DNA of 24,878 bases, taken from the NCBI GenBank assembly GCA_017502425.1, contig JAFVVB010000104.1, positions 1 to 24,878 of the forward strand, in the 5' to 3' direction. The notes below the pieces were generated by a model. That model ran no database searches, was not told the origin of the DNA, and worked only from the letters and a program-made list of their open reading frames with translations. Positions 6,544 through 14,389 of the stretch are shown in pieces. Both the position numbers and the translations under genes were made by a program. Source of the DNA: Ruminococcus sp. Its GTDB lineage: Bacteria > Bacillota > Clostridia > Oscillospirales > Acutalibacteraceae. Every line of letters starts with the position of its first letter. Positions within the stretch are counted from its first letter, which is position 1.

Positions 6544-7353
6544 TTATTTTACTACAACCGCCTGACTGCCCATCTGCTCATAACGTGTTTGTGACAACTT
6601 CTTTTCGAATGTCGATACACCACCTGACATCGGGTCAGCAAAGTAGTAGTAATTCTCGTCATACCCTATCAGAAGCATACAGTGCTGTTTTTCATACCAC
6701 GACTCTGTATCGCCGAGTTTAGCCGTTGAGCTTTCACCGACATAGTTTATAGTCCAGCTATACACATAGCCTTTATCCTCCATAAACGTCGTAGCCCACA
6801 CCATGACGGGAATGTTATTGAAGATATACTCCTTGCATAGCTTATCAAGGCTTACGTCTTTTAATGCATACGCCTTATTTTTCATATCGGTAGTGCTAAG
6901 ATATTTATTCATAAATAAAGCCATAGCAGGAGCATTCACTCCGCATCCTTCGAACGCATCGCCTGCGTATGCCGCATCCATATCCGGACCTGTTCCATAG
7001 TAAAGCGGCTTTGTCACCAGATACGACTCTACGAACTCATGCTCATCTATATCGTACCCTAAGTACTGCAAAAGCATAACGCATGAATACGTTTCACACG
7101 CTGACGTGTACACACTCTGGGCTTTATATTCAACACCGTCTATCATATGCTTTGACGGTGTTGTCGGTTTAGTTTCTTCAGTTTGCGCTACCGTTTGAGT
7201 TTGCGTTTGCGTTTGAGTTTCCTGTACTTTAGTAGGCATAGTTTCTTTTGTATCAGGTTGAGCGTTTTTATAGTAAAGACCTAAAAAAACACCGCACACT
7301 AATAAAATCACTAGACTCATTGAAAAGCAAAGTATTCTTTTATATTCAGTCAT
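6544..7353 (-). CDS. Membrane-anchored C39-like cysteine peptidase, paralogue A
   Basis: 269 aa. An N-terminal membrane segment (about residues 7-28) without an obvious cleavage site is followed by a polar Thr/Gln linker (31-66) made of QT repeats and then a papain-fold domain like the C39_2 family. Seen: SACETYSCVMLL (84-95) with Cys86 as candidate nucleophile; EKQHCMLLIGYD (221-232) with His224; and YYFADP (236-241) with Asp240, giving a complete Cys-His-Asp set. The topology (short inside, domain outside) is inferred. It is not fused to an ABC transporter, unlike bacteriocin-processing C39 peptidases. The next gene upstream on the same strand is a paralogue with the same layout. GGGAG stands 6 nt before the start. 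Substrate unknown. Confidence 0.78.
   Translation of the reverse strand: MTEYKRILCFSMSLVILLVCGVFLGLYYKNAQPDTKETMPTKVQETQTQTQTQTVAQTEETKPTTPSKHMIDGVEYKAQSVYTSACETYSCVMLLQYLGYDIDEHEFVESYLVTKPLYYGTGPDMDAAYAGDAFEGCGVNAPAMALFMNKYLSTTDMKNKAYALKDVSLDKLCKEYIFNNIPVMVWATTFMEDKGYVYSWTINYVGESSTAKLGDTESWYEKQHCMLLIGYDENYYYFADPMSGGVSTFEKKLSQTRYEQMGSQAVVVK
7193..7222. repeat. Hexanucleotide tandem repeat in the C39-like peptidase linker
   Basis: Five units of GTTTGA/GTTTGC (last unit GTTTCC) in direct tandem, coding on the minus strand for alternating Gln-Thr. Being a multiple of three, unit gain or loss would change linker length without breaking the frame. Confidence 0.7.
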
Positions 7354-7412
7354 ATTTTTCTCCCAAGATAGTCTGACGTAATATCATATTCGCTATGTAA
7401 TAAAGTAGTCCT

Positions 7413-7454
7413 GATACACAAAAAGGTCTGTCTCTTTTTTAAGACGGACCTTTT
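7413..7454 (-). terminator. Hairpin terminator between the two C39-like genes
   Basis: AAAAGGTC(C)GTCTT / (GA)GAC(A)GACCTTTTT stem with an A-rich loop and T-rich tail, just past the stop of paralogue B. There is one C-A mismatch on the minus strand (a U-G pair on the plus strand). It implies that the two paralogues are transcribed separately. Confidence 0.65.
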
Positions 7455-7461
7455 ATTTATA

Positions 7462-8325
7462 TTATTTCACAACGATAGCCTGCATATCAAGTTTTGCGTA
7501 TTTATCACGTGAGGTTTCCTTTTCAAAAACGGAAACTTCTCCCGCAACAGAATCAGCAAAATAATAGTTTTCCTTATCGAAACCTATAAGCACCATACAG
7601 TGCTCGTTCTGGAGCCACTGCTCAATGTCGCCTATCTGAGCATCGGAAACTTCCTCGTCAACAAAGTTAACGGACCAGTATTTTTTGACATACGGCTCCT
7701 GCATATTAGTAGTAGCCCATACCATAACCGGAACGTCTTTTACGATATAGTCTTTGCACAACGTGTCAAGCTCTACACCACTCAATGCCGTAGCAGTCAT
7801 TTTAGAGCCTTTGTCTTTGAGCATATTATTCATACATTTAGCCATAGCGGGAGCGTTGATACCATATCCCCACTCTATCTCACCCGCATAAGCCGAGTCC
7901 ATATCGGGACCGTAAAACTCTTCGCCGTATCCGTAGACAGGTTTTTCGAGCAGATAGCTGTCAGCAAACTCAAACTCGTCCATATCGATATGAAGCGACT
8001 GCAAAAGCATAGTACACGCATAGGTTTCGCACCCTGCTTTTAAGTCCTCCTGCTTAATAACGGGAACGCCCTCTATCATATACTCTTCGTATACTTTTTC
8101 AGTAGGAGTAATAACGGTAGAGTCAGTTTCTTCCTGCTTCGCTGTATTTACGCTATTAACAGAATAAATAACCATCAGAACTACTAAAACAAGTGACAAA
8201 CAACATAGCCTGAGCATCAATCTGTCATTTACAATCCGTTTAATAATTTTTATCACTTTTCTCATAATACGCAGATTATAGCATAGCAAATTCACACTTT
8301 CAAGTATTCGATATTTTCTTAACAT
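7462..8325 (-). CDS. Membrane-anchored C39-like cysteine peptidase, paralogue B
   Basis: 287 aa from the ATG at 8323-8325 (AGGA 7 nt upstream), or 267 aa from ATG 8263-8265, which would match the 269-aa length of paralogue A. Layout as in A: basic N-terminus, membrane segment (about residues 38-58), short polar linker, then the C39_2-like domain. Seen (numbering from the longer form): AGCETYACTMLL (97-108) with Cys99, NEHCMVLIGFD (240-250) with His242, and YYFADS (254-259) with Asp258. The two proteins also share GPDMD-x-AYAG, a GxNAPAM motif and PVMVWATT, so they are clear tandem duplicates. A near-consensus promoter lies inside the first 20 codons of the longer frame, which makes the shorter start attractive but nearly leaderless. 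Substrate unknown. Confidence 0.78.
   Translation of the reverse strand: MLRKYRILESVNLLCYNLRIMRKVIKIIKRIVNDRLMLRLCCLSLVLVVLMVIYSVNSVNTAKQEETDSTVITPTEKVYEEYMIEGVPVIKQEDLKAGCETYACTMLLQSLHIDMDEFEFADSYLLEKPVYGYGEEFYGPDMDSAYAGEIEWGYGINAPAMAKCMNNMLKDKGSKMTATALSGVELDTLCKDYIVKDVPVMVWATTNMQEPYVKKYWSVNFVDEEVSDAQIGDIEQWLQNEHCMVLIGFDKENYYFADSVAGEVSVFEKETSRDKYAKLDMQAIVVK
8275..8303 (-). promoter_or_regulatory. Sigma-A promoter within the 5' end of the longer paralogue B frame
   Basis: TTGAAA (8298-8303) and TATAAT (8275-8280) with a 17-nt spacer on the minus strand. The next in-frame ATG (8263-8265) is only 9 nt past the -10 box, so a transcript from here would have a leader of about 0-4 nt. Confidence 0.5.
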
Positions 8326-8360
8326 ATCTATGTCCTTTTTTATCTTTTCGTATAAAAATC

Positions 8361-8389
8361 TTGATGCGTATATAGAATTGTTATACTAT
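8361..8389 (+). promoter_or_regulatory. Possible upstream adhE promoter
   Basis: TTGATG (8361-8366), 17-nt spacer, TACTAT (8384-8389). It lies in tandem with the better match at 8397-8425. Confidence 0.35.
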
Positions 8390-8396
8390 ATTACTA

Positions 8397-8425
8397 TTGA
8401 AATGATTTTTATAGTTTGTTAAAAT
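8397..8425 (+). promoter_or_regulatory. Main adhE promoter
   Basis: TTGAAA (8397-8402), 17-nt spacer, TAAAAT (8420-8425). Transcription would start near 8432, giving a leader of about 70 nt before the ATG at 8502. The -10 box is inside a Rex-like palindrome. Confidence 0.65.
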
Positions 8426-8433
8426 ATTAACAG
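8416..8433 (+). promoter_or_regulatory. Rex-type redox operator over the adhE -10 box
   Basis: TTGTTAA-AATA-TTAACAG matches the known clostridial Rex consensus TTGTTAA-N4-TTAACAA at all but the last base. Rex represses fermentation genes, including adhE, when NADH is low, and bound here it would cover the -10 box and start site. Confidence 0.8.
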
Positions 8434-8501
8434 GTAATACAATGGGTGATTTCTCAGCGTTTACCTTACTACTCAGACTTTCATTATCTATGGAGGATAT
8501 T

Positions 8502-11141
8502 ATGGAAAATAAAACATACGACATCATTGATAGCGTCGAAAAGCTCGAAAGCGCTATCAAGAAAATCAGAAAGCAACAGCAGATTTTCGCTACCTACACT
8601 CAAGAGCAGGTAGATAAGATTTTCCTCGCTGCCGCTTCTGCCGCTAACAAAGCTAGAATTCCACTTGCTAAAATGGCAGTAGAAGAAACAGGTATGGGCG
8701 TAGTGGAAGATAAGGTTATCAAGAATAACTACGCTAGTGAATACATCTACAACGCATACAAAGACACTAAAACATGCGGTGTTATTGAAGAAGACAAGGC
8801 GTTCGGTACTACTAAGATAGCTGAACCTATCGGTATGGTTGCTGCGGTTATTCCTACAACTAACCCAACATCAACCGCTATCTTCAAATGCCTTTTAGCT
8901 CTTAAAACAAGAAACGCTATTATCATCTCCCCTCACCCACGTGCTAAAAACTCAACCATCGCTGCTGCTAAGCTCGTTTTAGAAGCTGCTGTAAAAGCAG
9001 GTGCTCCAAAGGGTATTATCGACTGGATTGACGTACCATCTTTAGATATGACTAACACAGTTATGAAAGAGGCTGACATAATTTTAGCTACCGGTGGTCC
9101 TGGTATGGTAAAAGCTGCTTATTCTAGCGGTAAACCAGCTTTAGGTGTTGGTGCAGGTAACACACCTGCTATCATCGACAGCTCAGCAGATATTTTACTT
9201 GCTGTTAACTCTATCATTCATTCAAAGACATTTGATAACGGTATGATTTGTGCTAGTGAACAGTCAGTTATCATTATGGAAGATATTTATGAGGCTGTTA
9301 AAAACGAATTTGCAACACGTGGTTGCTACTTCCTTAAAGGTGACGAACTCGATAAGGTAAGAAAGACTATCATCATCAACGGTGCATTAAATGCTAAAAT
9401 CGTTGGTCAGCCAGCTTACAAAATCGCACAGCTTTCAGGTGTAGAAGTACCTGAGGGTACAAAAATCCTCATCGGTGAAGTAGAGTCAGTTGAAATTTCC
9501 GAAGAATTTGCTCACGAAAAGCTCTCTCCTGTACTTGCTATGTACAAGGCTGTAAGCTTTGAAGACGCACTCAAAAAGGCTGAACAGCTCGTTGCTGACG
9601 GCGGTTACGGTCACACTTCTTCAATCTATCTTAACGAAGTAACAGAGCGTGAAAAGCTCAATGAGTTTGCTAGTCGAATGAAGACTTGCCGTATACTTTT
9701 AAATACTCCATCATCACACGGTGGTATCGGTGACCTTTATAACTTCAAACTTGCTCCATCACTAACTTTAGGTTGCGGTTCATGGGGCGGTAACTCAGTA
9801 AGTGATAACGTAGGTGTCAAACACTTACTTAACATTAAAACAGTAGCAGAAAGAAGGGAAAATATGCTGTGGTTCAGAGCACCTGAGAAAATCTACATCA
9901 AGAAAGGTTGCTTACCTGTTGCTCTTGATGAGCTCAAAAACGTTATGGGCAAAAAGCGTGCTTTCATCGTAACAGATACTTTCCTTTACGAAAACGGCTA
10001 CACTAAAGCTATCACAGATAAGTTAGACGAGATGGGTATCGCTCACGCTACATTCTTCGACGTTCAGCCTGACCCAACTTTAAAGAACGCTAAAGACGGT
10101 GCAGCTCAGATGCAGGCTTTTAAACCTGACACCATCATCGCACTCGGTGGCGGTTCTGCTATGGACGCTGCGAAAATTATGTGGGTACTCTACGAACATC
10201 CTGACGCTGACTTTATGGATATGGCTATGCGTTTTATCGACATACGTAAGCGTGTATACACATTCCCTAAAATGGGCGAAAAAGCTTACTTCATCGCTGT
10301 TCCTACTTCAGCTGGTACAGGCTCAGAAGTTACACCATTCGCTGTTATCACAGACGAGAGTACAGGCGTTAAATATCCTTTAGCTGACTACGAGTTACTT
10401 CCAAATATGGCTATCATCGACACAGATTTCCATATGTCAGCTCCAAAAGGTCTTACAGCAGCATCAGGTATCGACGCTGTTACTCACGCAGTAGAAGCAT
10501 ATGCCGCAATGCTTGCTACCGACTATACAGACAGTCTTGCAATAGGGGCATTAAAGAGCATCTTCAAATATCTCCCACGTGCTTACGAAAACGGTCAGAC
10601 AGATGTAGAAGCAAGAGAAAAGATGGCTAACGCCGCTACAATCGCAGGTATGGCATTTGCTAACGCATTCTTAGGCATCTGTCACTCAATGGCTCATAAA
10701 CTCGGTGCTTTCCACCACCTTCCACACGGTGTTGCTAACGCACTGATGATTGAAGAAGTACTCCGCTTTAACGCTAGTGAAGCTCCAGCAAAGATGGGTA
10801 CATTCTCACAGTATGACCACCCACACACTTTAGCTCGTTACGCTGAAATTGCTGACGCTTTAGGTTTAGGCGGTAATACTGACGAAGAAAAGCTCGAAGC
10901 TCTTATCAAGGCTATCAACGACTTAAAAACACAGGTCGGTATCAAAGAAACTATCAAAGACTACGGCATTGAAGAGAAAGATTTCCTTAATCGCCTTGAC
11001 GATATGGTTGAGCAGGCATTTGATGACCAGTGCACAGGTGCTAACCCTAGATACCCATTAATGAGCGAAATCAAACAGATGTACTTAAACGCATACTACG
11101 GCAAACACTTTGCTGAAAAAGATATGCCAACTAAAGCTTAA
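8502..11141 (+). CDS. adhE: Bifunctional acetaldehyde-CoA / alcohol dehydrogenase
   Basis: Reduces acetyl-CoA to acetaldehyde and then ethanol, using two NADH, in the cytoplasm. I chose ATG 8502 because GGAGG (8492-8496) stands 5 nt before it; the upstream in-frame ATG at 8442 has a poorer site. The protein is then 879 aa, near the 870-890 usual for AdhE. N-terminal aldehyde dehydrogenase half (about 1-440): catalytic Cys250 in FDNGMICASEQS, and the NAD-binding VGAGNTPAIID. C-terminal iron alcohol dehydrogenase half (about 448-870): GGGSAMDAAKIMW, PTSAGTGSEVTPFAVITD, and the metal site in GICHSMAHKLGAFHHLPHG, which supplies His ligands. Both halves look intact. Regulation by Rex is suggested by the operator at 8416-8433. 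An APH-family kinase gene follows by 15 nt with no terminator between. Confidence 0.97.
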   Translation: MENKTYDIIDSVEKLESAIKKIRKQQQIFATYTQEQVDKIFLAAASAANKARIPLAKMAVEETGMGVVEDKVIKNNYASEYIYNAYKDTKTCGVIEEDKAFGTTKIAEPIGMVAAVIPTTNPTSTAIFKCLLALKTRNAIIISPHPRAKNSTIAAAKLVLEAAVKAGAPKGIIDWIDVPSLDMTNTVMKEADIILATGGPGMVKAAYSSGKPALGVGAGNTPAIIDSSADILLAVNSIIHSKTFDNGMICASEQSVIIMEDIYEAVKNEFATRGCYFLKGDELDKVRKTIIINGALNAKIVGQPAYKIAQLSGVEVPEGTKILIGEVESVEISEEFAHEKLSPVLAMYKAVSFEDALKKAEQLVADGGYGHTSSIYLNEVTEREKLNEFASRMKTCRILLNTPSSHGGIGDLYNFKLAPSLTLGCGSWGGNSVSDNVGVKHLLNIKTVAERRENMLWFRAPEKIYIKKGCLPVALDELKNVMGKKRAFIVTDTFLYENGYTKAITDKLDEMGIAHATFFDVQPDPTLKNAKDGAAQMQAFKPDTIIALGGGSAMDAAKIMWVLYEHPDADFMDMAMRFIDIRKRVYTFPKMGEKAYFIAVPTSAGTGSEVTPFAVITDESTGVKYPLADYELLPNMAIIDTDFHMSAPKGLTAASGIDAVTHAVEAYAAMLATDYTDSLAIGALKSIFKYLPRAYENGQTDVEAREKMANAATIAGMAFANAFLGICHSMAHKLGAFHHLPHGVANALMIEEVLRFNASEAPAKMGTFSQYDHPHTLARYAEIADALGLGGNTDEEKLEALIKAINDLKTQVGIKETIKDYGIEEKDFLNRLDDMVEQAFDDQCTGANPRYPLMSEIKQMYLNAYYGKHFAEKDMPTKA

Positions 11142-11156
11142 GAGGAGGACACAGAT

Positions 11157-11906
11157 ATGAAACTTGACAACATTATCGCTACCAGAAAAGACAAAGTAAT
11201 CTATCGTGACGGTGATAGATGTATCAAAGTTTTTGATGCTAACTACTCAAAAGCTGATATCCTAAACGAAGCACTCAACCAGGCAAGAATCGAACAAACA
11301 GGTCTTAATATCGCTAAAATTCAGGAAGTTACTATGATAGGCGATAAATGGGCTATCGTTACTGATTTTATCGAAGGTAAAACTTTAGCTCAGCTCATGG
11401 AAGAAAACCCTGAAAAAACTGACGAGTACCTTGAGTTACTCGTTGACCTTCAGCTCACTGTTCATTCTAAAACATGTCCTATGCTCAATAAATTAAAGGA
11501 TAAAATGAACCGCAAAATCTCTGCATCGACCTTAGATGCTACCACCCGCTACGAGCTTCACACAAGACTTGAGGGTATGCCTAAGCATAAGAAGGTTTGT
11601 CACGGTGACTTCAACCCATCTAACATTATTATTACTGAAGATGGCACACCGTTCATCTTAGACTGGGCACACGCTACTCAGGGCAACGCTTCTGCTGACG
11701 TTGCGAGAACATACCTTCTCTTCTGTTTAAAGGGTGAAGAAAAACTCGCTAACGATTACTTAAACCTCTTCTGCAAGAAGTCAAACACTGCTAAGCAGTA
11801 CGTCCAGAAATGGATGCCTATCGTTGCTGCATCACAGTCAGTAAAAGGAAACGAAAAAGAACGTGAGTTCTTGCTCTCATGGTGCGACGTAGTAGACTAC
11901 GAATAA
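11157..11906 (+). CDS. APH-family small-molecule kinase
   Basis: 249 aa, cytoplasmic, of the aminoglycoside/choline-kinase-like fold. Seen: CIKVF (residues 22-26) with the expected ATP-binding Lys24; hinge-like IVTDFIEGKTLAQLM (67-81); the Brenner-type catalytic motif CHGDFNPSNIII (148-159) with Asp151 and Asn156; and the metal-binding ILDWAHA (167-173) with Asp169. All active-site residues are present, so it should be an active kinase. The substrate cannot be told: relatives act on choline, homoserine, fructosamines, or antibiotics. The spacing to adhE (15 nt, GAGGAGG site) and a shared terminator say it is co-transcribed with adhE and thus under the same Rex control. Resistance is not implied; this is a generic family member without features of a known aminoglycoside enzyme. 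Confidence 0.82.
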   Translation: MKLDNIIATRKDKVIYRDGDRCIKVFDANYSKADILNEALNQARIEQTGLNIAKIQEVTMIGDKWAIVTDFIEGKTLAQLMEENPEKTDEYLELLVDLQLTVHSKTCPMLNKLKDKMNRKISASTLDATTRYELHTRLEGMPKHKKVCHGDFNPSNIIITEDGTPFILDWAHATQGNASADVARTYLLFCLKGEEKLANDYLNLFCKKSNTAKQYVQKWMPIVAASQSVKGNEKEREFLLSWCDVVDYE

Positions 11907-11917
11907 TATATAAAACT

Positions 11918-11949
11918 AAAGGCTCCTGATTTTTTCAGGAGCCTTTTTT
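11918..11949 (+). terminator. Strong terminator of adhE-kinase operon, bidirectional
   Basis: Perfect 12-bp stem AAAGGCTCCTGA / TCAGGAGCCTTT with a 5-T loop and a T-run on the plus strand. It lies between convergent genes and probably also stops the epimerase transcript on the minus strand. Confidence 0.9.
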
Positions 11950-11958
11950 CTATGCTTA

Positions 11959-12798
11959 TTATGCTTTATTTTCAGTGCGATTGATAGCGGTTTCTAAGTC
12001 CACTTTCTCAAAATCTATGCACATATCTTTTTCGTATGTAAGCGAACCAAAAACCTTACACACGATACTAATTTTCATTTTCAACGCGATATTGATAAAT
12101 GGGTTGAATACTTTAGTGAGCCTTATTTTTTTACCGTTAACTTTCGCTATCAAACTCACCATATATTTAGTGCTGACGTAGTCTTTATCCTGAGGGCAGA
12201 ACACTCCACCGAGTCGCTCATCGATAGTTTTTCTGATGAAAGCACATAGATTTTCAATATATATCATACTGCGCTTTGATTCATAATCGGGAAAAAACGG
12301 AAACTTACTCGCAAATTTCGAGAGCTCGACATAATTGCCTTTGCACCCTTTTCCGTACACTATCGGAGGTCTTACAATCGTAACAGTAAAATCGTCATCA
12401 ATAAGTGTGCTGATTTTATTCTCAGCTTTTAGTTTACTTTCGCCGTATATGTTAAATGGTTTTGTCTTGGTGTCTTTAGTAATCACGCCGTTTAGCACAC
12501 CGTACACACTCATCGTGCTAAGAAAAACAAACTGCTTTACTTTAGCTTCTTTTGCCTTTTTAGCTATATCATACGCTAAGTCGCAGTTGACTTCATAATA
12601 CTCTTCATCGCTGAATTTGCGTTTTTGCTTATGTACAATAGCGGCAACATGAACAACAGCATCGTAGACGGAAAAATCAGTGTTTTTCCAATCGCTCGAC
12701 ACTGTATCAACTATATCTACATCGTACCCATCACAAAAACGTGAAATGCTGTCACCGATATAACTATCTTTACCTGTTATGAGAACTTTCTTTCTCAT
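11959..12798 (-). CDS. NAD-dependent epimerase/dehydratase-like protein (extended SDR)
   Basis: 279 aa. A Rossmann protein of the sugar-nucleotide epimerase/dehydratase type. Seen: dinucleotide motif TGKDSYIG (residues 8-15), which fits T-G-x-x-x-Y/F-I-G; VVHVAAIVHK (48-57), the usual D/H-x-A-A block; FLSTMSVYG (92-100) with the catalytic Ser/Thr; YGESK (118-122) as the Tyr-x-x-x-Lys pair; and VRPPIVYGKG for substrate binding. The substrate is probably a nucleotide sugar used for surface glycans, but the exact reaction is unknown, and the chain is shorter at the C-terminus than the 310-340 residues typical of UDP-glucose 4-epimerases. It lies 57 nt after the cohesin-like gene with its own GGAGG site; a weak stem with a T-run in the gap may attenuate transcription between the two. 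Confidence 0.78.
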   Translation of the reverse strand: MRKKVLITGKDSYIGDSISRFCDGYDVDIVDTVSSDWKNTDFSVYDAVVHVAAIVHKQKRKFSDEEYYEVNCDLAYDIAKKAKEAKVKQFVFLSTMSVYGVLNGVITKDTKTKPFNIYGESKLKAENKISTLIDDDFTVTIVRPPIVYGKGCKGNYVELSKFASKFPFFPDYESKRSMIYIENLCAFIRKTIDERLGGVFCPQDKDYVSTKYMVSLIAKVNGKKIRLTKVFNPFINIALKMKISIVCKVFGSLTYEKDMCIDFEKVDLETAINRTENKA

Positions 12799-12855
12799 AT
12801 TACCTCCAAAAACCTGTTAGAAAAAACTCAACTAATTCTATAACAATAATGTTGA

Positions 12856-13584
12856 TTAGTCAACTTTATTTTCCGTTTTCTTACTCTTTTTTCTGCTCTT
12901 GCAGTACTGTACTATACCCGTAGCAAATATCGCCACACCGCCTAAAGCAACGGCATATATCAGTATATTTCCTGCGATTTTTTTACTGCTATATTCAGGA
13001 AATATATACTTTAAGATACCCGATATCCCACCGCTGTTTTCAACAGATGATTTATCTTCACTTCTGACGATTTGCACTTGCGCTTTAGAGCTTTTGCTGT
13101 CAGAATTTGAGGAGCTTTTTCTGCTTATGTCAACATTACCATCATCAACGTTTACTGTAATACCTTTTGCTACAACTTTAATATCATCAAGTTCACTGTC
13201 GATGAGCTCTTGACACGAAACGCTGATATCGGAAGAGCCGTCTTTTATCGCTTTGAATTTAAGTGTAGCGATACATTCGTCTTTTTCTTCTTCCGTTATG
13301 CTTTGCGACGCCATTATCACCTTCAAGTTTTCCTCGTCTTCATATCCTTCGACTAAAAACTTATTGCTATCTACCTCTCTGTACTCCAGCATAGTATCGT
13401 CATAGCTTACTTCAAGCGTAGTGCCCTCGAGCAAATCCGCCCTATCAGAGTATACATACACATCAAAAAGTCCGCCACTCTCTACGTTTTTTACCTGCAA
13501 AGTGATTTCCATAGTCTCAAGTGCTGACACTTCATAGCACAAAATACTGAGCATACAAATAAGCAAAATACACAACTTTTTCAT
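12856..13584 (-). CDS. Membrane-anchored single-cohesin-like surface protein
   Basis: 242 aa, probably an anchor that displays one cohesin at the cell surface. Signal peptide at 1-21. Residues about 24-147 match the cohesin pattern: MEITLQVKNVESGGLFDVYV as opening strands, GTTLEVSYDDTMLEYREV (54-71), the common L-x-x-x-Y-D-x-x-x-L-x-Y-x-x-V block, then IATLKFKAIKDGSSDISV (105-122) as the A-x-L-x-F-K strand, and a closing VVAKGITVNV (137-146). Then comes a Ser/Lys-rich linker (152-182), a membrane segment (about 203-227) and a basic tail, the layout of a protein held with its domain outside. The start overlaps the stop of the fabG-like gene in ATGA, so translation is coupled. Assignment as cohesin is by pattern; a related beta-sandwich is possible. 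Four dockerin proteins are encoded just upstream on the same strand. Confidence 0.65.
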   Translation of the reverse strand: MKKLCILLICMLSILCYEVSALETMEITLQVKNVESGGLFDVYVYSDRADLLEGTTLEVSYDDTMLEYREVDSNKFLVEGYEDEENLKVIMASQSITEEEKDECIATLKFKAIKDGSSDISVSCQELIDSELDDIKVVAKGITVNVDDGNVDISRKSSSNSDSKSSKAQVQIVRSEDKSSVENSGGISGILKYIFPEYSSKKIAGNILIYAVALGGVAIFATGIVQYCKSRKKSKKTENKVD

Positions 13585-14315
13585 ATGACCATACCACCAT
13601 TAACAGAAAGTACCTGTCCAGTGATGAACTGTGCCTTATCCGACACTAAAAAAGCCACCGCATCAGCGACATTTTTCGCAGTTCCGAGCACATCAAGCGG
13701 AATGTCTTCTCTGATGAGTTTTATATCCTCATCAGAAAAAGAGCTCATCATATCCGTCATAATAACACCGGGAGAAACGCAGTTAACTCTTATACTACTC
13801 GGTGCTACCTCTTTAGCGAGTGCTTTAGTCAGTCCGATAACTCCCGCTTTCGACGCAGAGTAAGCAACTTCCATCGATGCACCGACCTCGCCCCACATAG
13901 ATGCGATATTAACGACGTTACCGCTATGATTTCTTAGCATAGAAGGTAAAACAGCATGCGTCACATTATAAACCGATGTAAGATTAGTCGAGATAATCTC
14001 GTTCCAGTCATCTACGGTAGTATCAGTAAAAAGCTTTACACTTGAAACCCCTGCGTTATTGACTAAAACATCGATGCAATTAAATTTTTCGAGCGCTTTG
14101 CTGACCATTTCGTCAACCGCCGTTTTATCACTGACGTCAGCTTTAACACACATCACATCAACACCGTAGTTTTCAGTAATAATGTTAGCGAGATTTTCCG
14201 CTTTTTCTTCGCTTTTATTGTAATTCAACACGATATTATATCCCATTTTCGAAAGAGCTATTGCGCACGCAGTACCTATACCGCGGGAAGCTCCCGTAAC
14301 TAAAGCTGTTTTCAT
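13581..14315 (-). CDS. FabG-like short-chain dehydrogenase/reductase
   Basis: 244 aa, the length of 3-oxoacyl-ACP reductase. Classical SDR features are complete: TGASRGIG (residues 7-14) for cofactor binding, an Arg11 of the kind that favours NADPH, NNAG (86-89), Asn111, Ser139, and Tyr152-x-x-x-Lys156 (YSASK). Closing motif ITGQVLSVNGGMVI is that of FabG. No other fatty acid synthesis gene is nearby, so it may reduce a different 3-oxo substrate rather than serve the main FAS cycle. It is the first gene of a unit with the cohesin-like gene (4-nt ATGA overlap) and the epimerase. GGTGGAG stands 3-4 nt before the ATG at 14313-14315. Confidence 0.85.
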   Translation of the reverse strand: MKTALVTGASRGIGTACAIALSKMGYNIVLNYNKSEEKAENLANIITENYGVDVMCVKADVSDKTAVDEMVSKALEKFNCIDVLVNNAGVSSVKLFTDTTVDDWNEIISTNLTSVYNVTHAVLPSMLRNHSGNVVNIASMWGEVGASMEVAYSASKAGVIGLTKALAKEVAPSSIRVNCVSPGVIMTDMMSSFSDEDIKLIREDIPLDVLGTAKNVADAVAFLVSDKAQFITGQVLSVNGGMVI

Positions 14316-14341
14316 ACTCCACCTCAGAACTTATTTAGTAT

Positions 14342-14371
14342 ATCATACACCAAACCAAGGCTTAAAATCAA
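14342..14371 (-). promoter_or_regulatory. Candidate promoter of the fabG-cohesin-epimerase unit
   Basis: TTGATT (14366-14371) and TATGAT (14342-14347), 18 nt apart on the minus strand, about 26 nt before the fabG-like start. Confidence 0.5.
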
Positions 14372-14389
14372 TAATTATCACATACTTTT

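Noticed and set aside
7193..7222. CRISPR-like or phase-variable repeat
   Set aside because: Repeat unit is 6 bp without spacers and the count is in frame, so only linker length would vary; no CRISPR repeats were found anywhere.
8442..8501. 20-residue N-terminal extension of AdhE from the upstream ATG
   Set aside because: The downstream ATG has GGAGG at ideal spacing and gives a normal AdhE N-terminus; the extension is not seen in the family.
10099..10383. 94-codon frame inside adhE
   Set aside because: Out of frame within a strongly conserved enzyme, no ribosome binding site.
11157..11906. Aminoglycoside resistance gene
   Set aside because: Only the general kinase fold is seen, and the operon context is adhE; nothing points to an antibiotic substrate.
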